Of a stretch of DNA of 33,523 nt, positions 32,657 through 33,523 are shown in pieces. Origin of the DNA: Lysinibacillus odysseyi 34hs-1 = NBRC 100172 (GTDB taxonomy: Bacteria > Bacillota > Bacilli > Bacillales_A > Planococcaceae). The DNA is taken from positions 1 to 33,523 of the forward strand of contig NZ_BCVX01000020.1 of NCBI RefSeq assembly GCF_001591965.1, written 5' to 3'. The translations under genes were made by a program, and so were the position numbers. Numbering within the stretch: position 1 is the first letter of the stretch; every line of letters begins with the position of its first letter. A model generated the notes under the pieces. The model saw nothing but the letters and a program-made list of their open reading frames with translations, ran no database searches and was not told where the DNA came from.

Positions 32657-33229
32657 ATGAGTAGAATCATCGGATACGCCCGCGTCAGTACAGAAGATCA
32701 AAATTTAGATATGCAGAAAATGGCCATTGAAAAGTATGCGCAGGAACAAGGGCTTGAGCTGATCCTGTACGTTGAGAAAATTTCTACGCGCAAAACGGAA
32801 AGAACAGAATTGCAGCATGCATTAAAAGCAGCGACAAAAGGGGATCGCTTCGTCGTCTATAAACTGGATCGCCTGGCGCGCAGCACAAAGGAGCTTTACC
32901 AGCTGACAGATGAAATGGGCCAGCGCGGCATTGATTTTGTCAGCATCCATGACAGCTTCGATACAACTACCCCTACAGGCCGTGCAATGTTCGGGATGCT
33001 CGCCGTCTTTGCCGAGTTTGAGCGGGATATCATCCAGCAGCGCACCAAGGCCGGTTTGGAGGCAGCACGAAAACGCGGCCGGCTTGGCGGTCGCCCCGCG
33101 ATTGATGCCGATACGAAGCGGCGCATTGTTAAACTGTTTGAAAGCGGTGAAAGCGCGGCTGATATTGCTAAGGAGTATGGGATTGGGCGGAGTACGGTTT
33201 ATAAGGTTTTAAAAGAAAAGGAAGTTTAG
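32657..33229 (+). CDS. Serine resolvase/invertase
   Basis: An intact 190-aa serine recombinase. The catalytic domain starts IIGYARVSTEDQNLD (nucleophile Ser11), with YKLDRLARSTKELYQL, SFDTTTPTGRAMFGML and FAEFERDIIQQRTKAGLEAA (E-helix), then GRLGGRPAI. The C-terminal HTH of Hin type is SAADIAKEYGIGRSTVYKVL. Such enzymes resolve plasmid multimers or transposon cointegrates. GC is clearly higher than the upstream nuclease gene. A fragment of a close relative lies at 206-268. The SD AGAAAGG precedes ATG 32657. A res site next to it was not identified. Confidence 0.95.
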   Translation: MSRIIGYARVSTEDQNLDMQKMAIEKYAQEQGLELILYVEKISTRKTERTELQHALKAATKGDRFVVYKLDRLARSTKELYQLTDEMGQRGIDFVSIHDSFDTTTPTGRAMFGMLAVFAEFERDIIQQRTKAGLEAARKRGRLGGRPAIDADTKRRIVKLFESGESAADIAKEYGIGRSTVYKVLKEKEV

Positions 33230-33262
33230 CCTATGATAAGGGGAACCGTATCATAGGTGATT
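33230..33262 (+). terminator. Hairpin after the resolvase gene
   Basis: CCTATGATA (33230-33238) pairs perfectly with TATCATAGG (33249-33257), followed by TGATTTTCC. It starts at the base after the stop codon. Confidence 0.65.
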
Positions 33263-33309
33263 TTCCAATATAGTAGCAAGGGCAGCCCTCACCCTTATTT
33301 CATTAAAAC

Positions 33310-33339
33310 GAAAAAAGTATGTAGCGATCGCTACATACT
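33310..33339 (-). terminator. Terminator of the tRNA array
   Basis: A 24-bp perfect palindrome at 33316-33339 (half-site AGTATGTAGCGA) is followed on the minus strand by six T. It lies seven bases past the tRNA-Glu 3' end. Confidence 0.85.
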
Positions 33340-33345
33340 CTAAGA

Positions 33346-33417
33346 TGACCCGTACGGGATTCGAACCCGTGTTACCGCCGTGAAAGGGCGGTGTCTTAAC
33401 CACTTGACCAACGGGCC
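33346..33417 (-). tRNA. tRNA-Glu (UUC)
   Basis: The complete cloverleaf begins GGCCCGTTGGTCAAGTGGTT on the minus strand. The anticodon stem is CCGCC/GGCGG with loop CTTTCAC (anticodon UUC). The T-arm is ACGGG-TTCGAAT-CCCGT, acceptor GGCCCGT/ACGGGTC, discriminator A. No CCA is encoded. All stems are fully paired, so it should be functional. Confidence 0.96.
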
Positions 33418-33421
33418 ATAA

Positions 33422-33492
33422 TTCTGAAGTTAGGACTCGTATCTACGACCAACCTGTTAACAGCGGTTGCTCTCCCACTGAGCTACTTCGGA
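33422..33492 (-). tRNA. Degenerate tRNA-Asn (GUU)
   Basis: On the minus strand it begins TCCGAAGTAGCTCAGTGGGA. The D-arm and anticodon loop CTGTTAA (GUU) are normal. The 3' side of the anticodon stem has an extra A, the T-stem does not pair well and the T-loop reads TACGAGT instead of TTCGAAT. The acceptor has one mismatch. It is four bases from tRNA-Glu. It is most likely a tRNA pseudogene, or an unusual tRNA with altered elbow contacts. Confidence 0.75.
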
Positions 33493-33502
33493 ATAAAATA
33501 TA

Positions 33503-33523
33503 TGGTGGGCCTAAATGGACTCG
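33503..33523 (-). tRNA. 3' end of a tRNA-Ile, cut by the window edge
   Basis: The minus strand ends CGAGTCC then ATTTAGGCCCACCA. This matches the T-loop, acceptor and encoded CCA of Bacillales tRNA-Ile(GAU), whose acceptor is GGGCCT. The rest lies outside the window, so isotype is inferred from 21 bases. Confidence 0.6.

Noticed and set aside
32657-33229. Resolvase as part of a Tn3-family transposon
   Set aside because: No Tn3-type transposase and no 38-bp terminal repeats were found; a plasmid multimer resolvase is as likely.
33316-33339. GCGATCGC palindrome as a cyanobacterial HIP1-like element
   Set aside because: It is the loop of the tRNA terminator stem; the rest of the window is clearly Firmicute.

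Overview
The window looks like a low-GC Firmicute (Bacillales) accessory replicon, most likely a plasmid. The reasons are an AEP-type plasmid replication protein, a ParA-type partition operon, a second replication/mobilisation region with a Replic_Relax-type protein and MerR-like plasmid proteins, several serine recombinases (intact and decayed), a decayed IS150-group element, and a tRNA array at the right edge. Strong GGAGG ribosome sites and TTG/GTG starts fit Bacillus or Lysinibacillus relatives. The genus cannot be fixed from the sequence alone.

Layout. 1-1423: junk junctions (a recombinase fragment fused to the tail of a Ca-binding-like protein, and half a UvrX-type polymerase gene with a frameshift). 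1783-12947: a complete class I lantibiotic locus. lanFEG (self-immunity ABC transporter) and lanRK (two-component sensor) are on the plus strand. lanA-lanA-lanT-lanC-lanB are on the minus strand and converge on lanK at a shared hairpin. The two precursor genes, missed by usual ORF length cut-offs, are identical at the nucleotide level and encode a streptin-like peptide. 13248-15060: res-like palindrome, truncated resolvase, dead IS3/IS150 element, dead recombinase. 15391-19146: a jelly-roll-like protein, a MerR-HTH coiled-coil protein behind phased TAGAAA repeats, a Replic_Relax-type protein and a second MerR-like protein. 19736-22947: two units, each pairing an XRE repressor with a DGxH-motif protein (DGQHR/DndB-like, then AIPR-like). 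The second unit lies between 80-bp direct repeats exactly 1.8 kb apart. 23351-23787: a 43-aa membrane peptide and an apparent 5S rRNA-like small RNA with its own terminator. 24350-28671: broken small genes, rep, and parAB. 29173-32641: a secreted protein, an AlbA_2-type protein and a PD-(D/E)XK nuclease. 32657-33523: an intact resolvase, then tRNA-Glu, a degenerate tRNA-Asn and the 3' end of a tRNA-Ile.

How the parts work together. LanB dehydrates and LanC cyclises the LanA peptides, LanT exports them, LanRK presumably senses the mature peptide, and LanFEG protects the producer. No LanP protease and no LanI lipoprotein is visible. The rep gene has a convincing copy-control layout: a rep promoter on the minus strand and, inside its leader, an opposing promoter that would make an antisense RNA of about 140 nt ending at a terminator. 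AT-rich CATATATA repeats lie between rep and the par operon and again upstream of parA, suggesting a centromere and autoregulation. The least explained items are the 5S-like RNA and the paired DGxH/XRE units.
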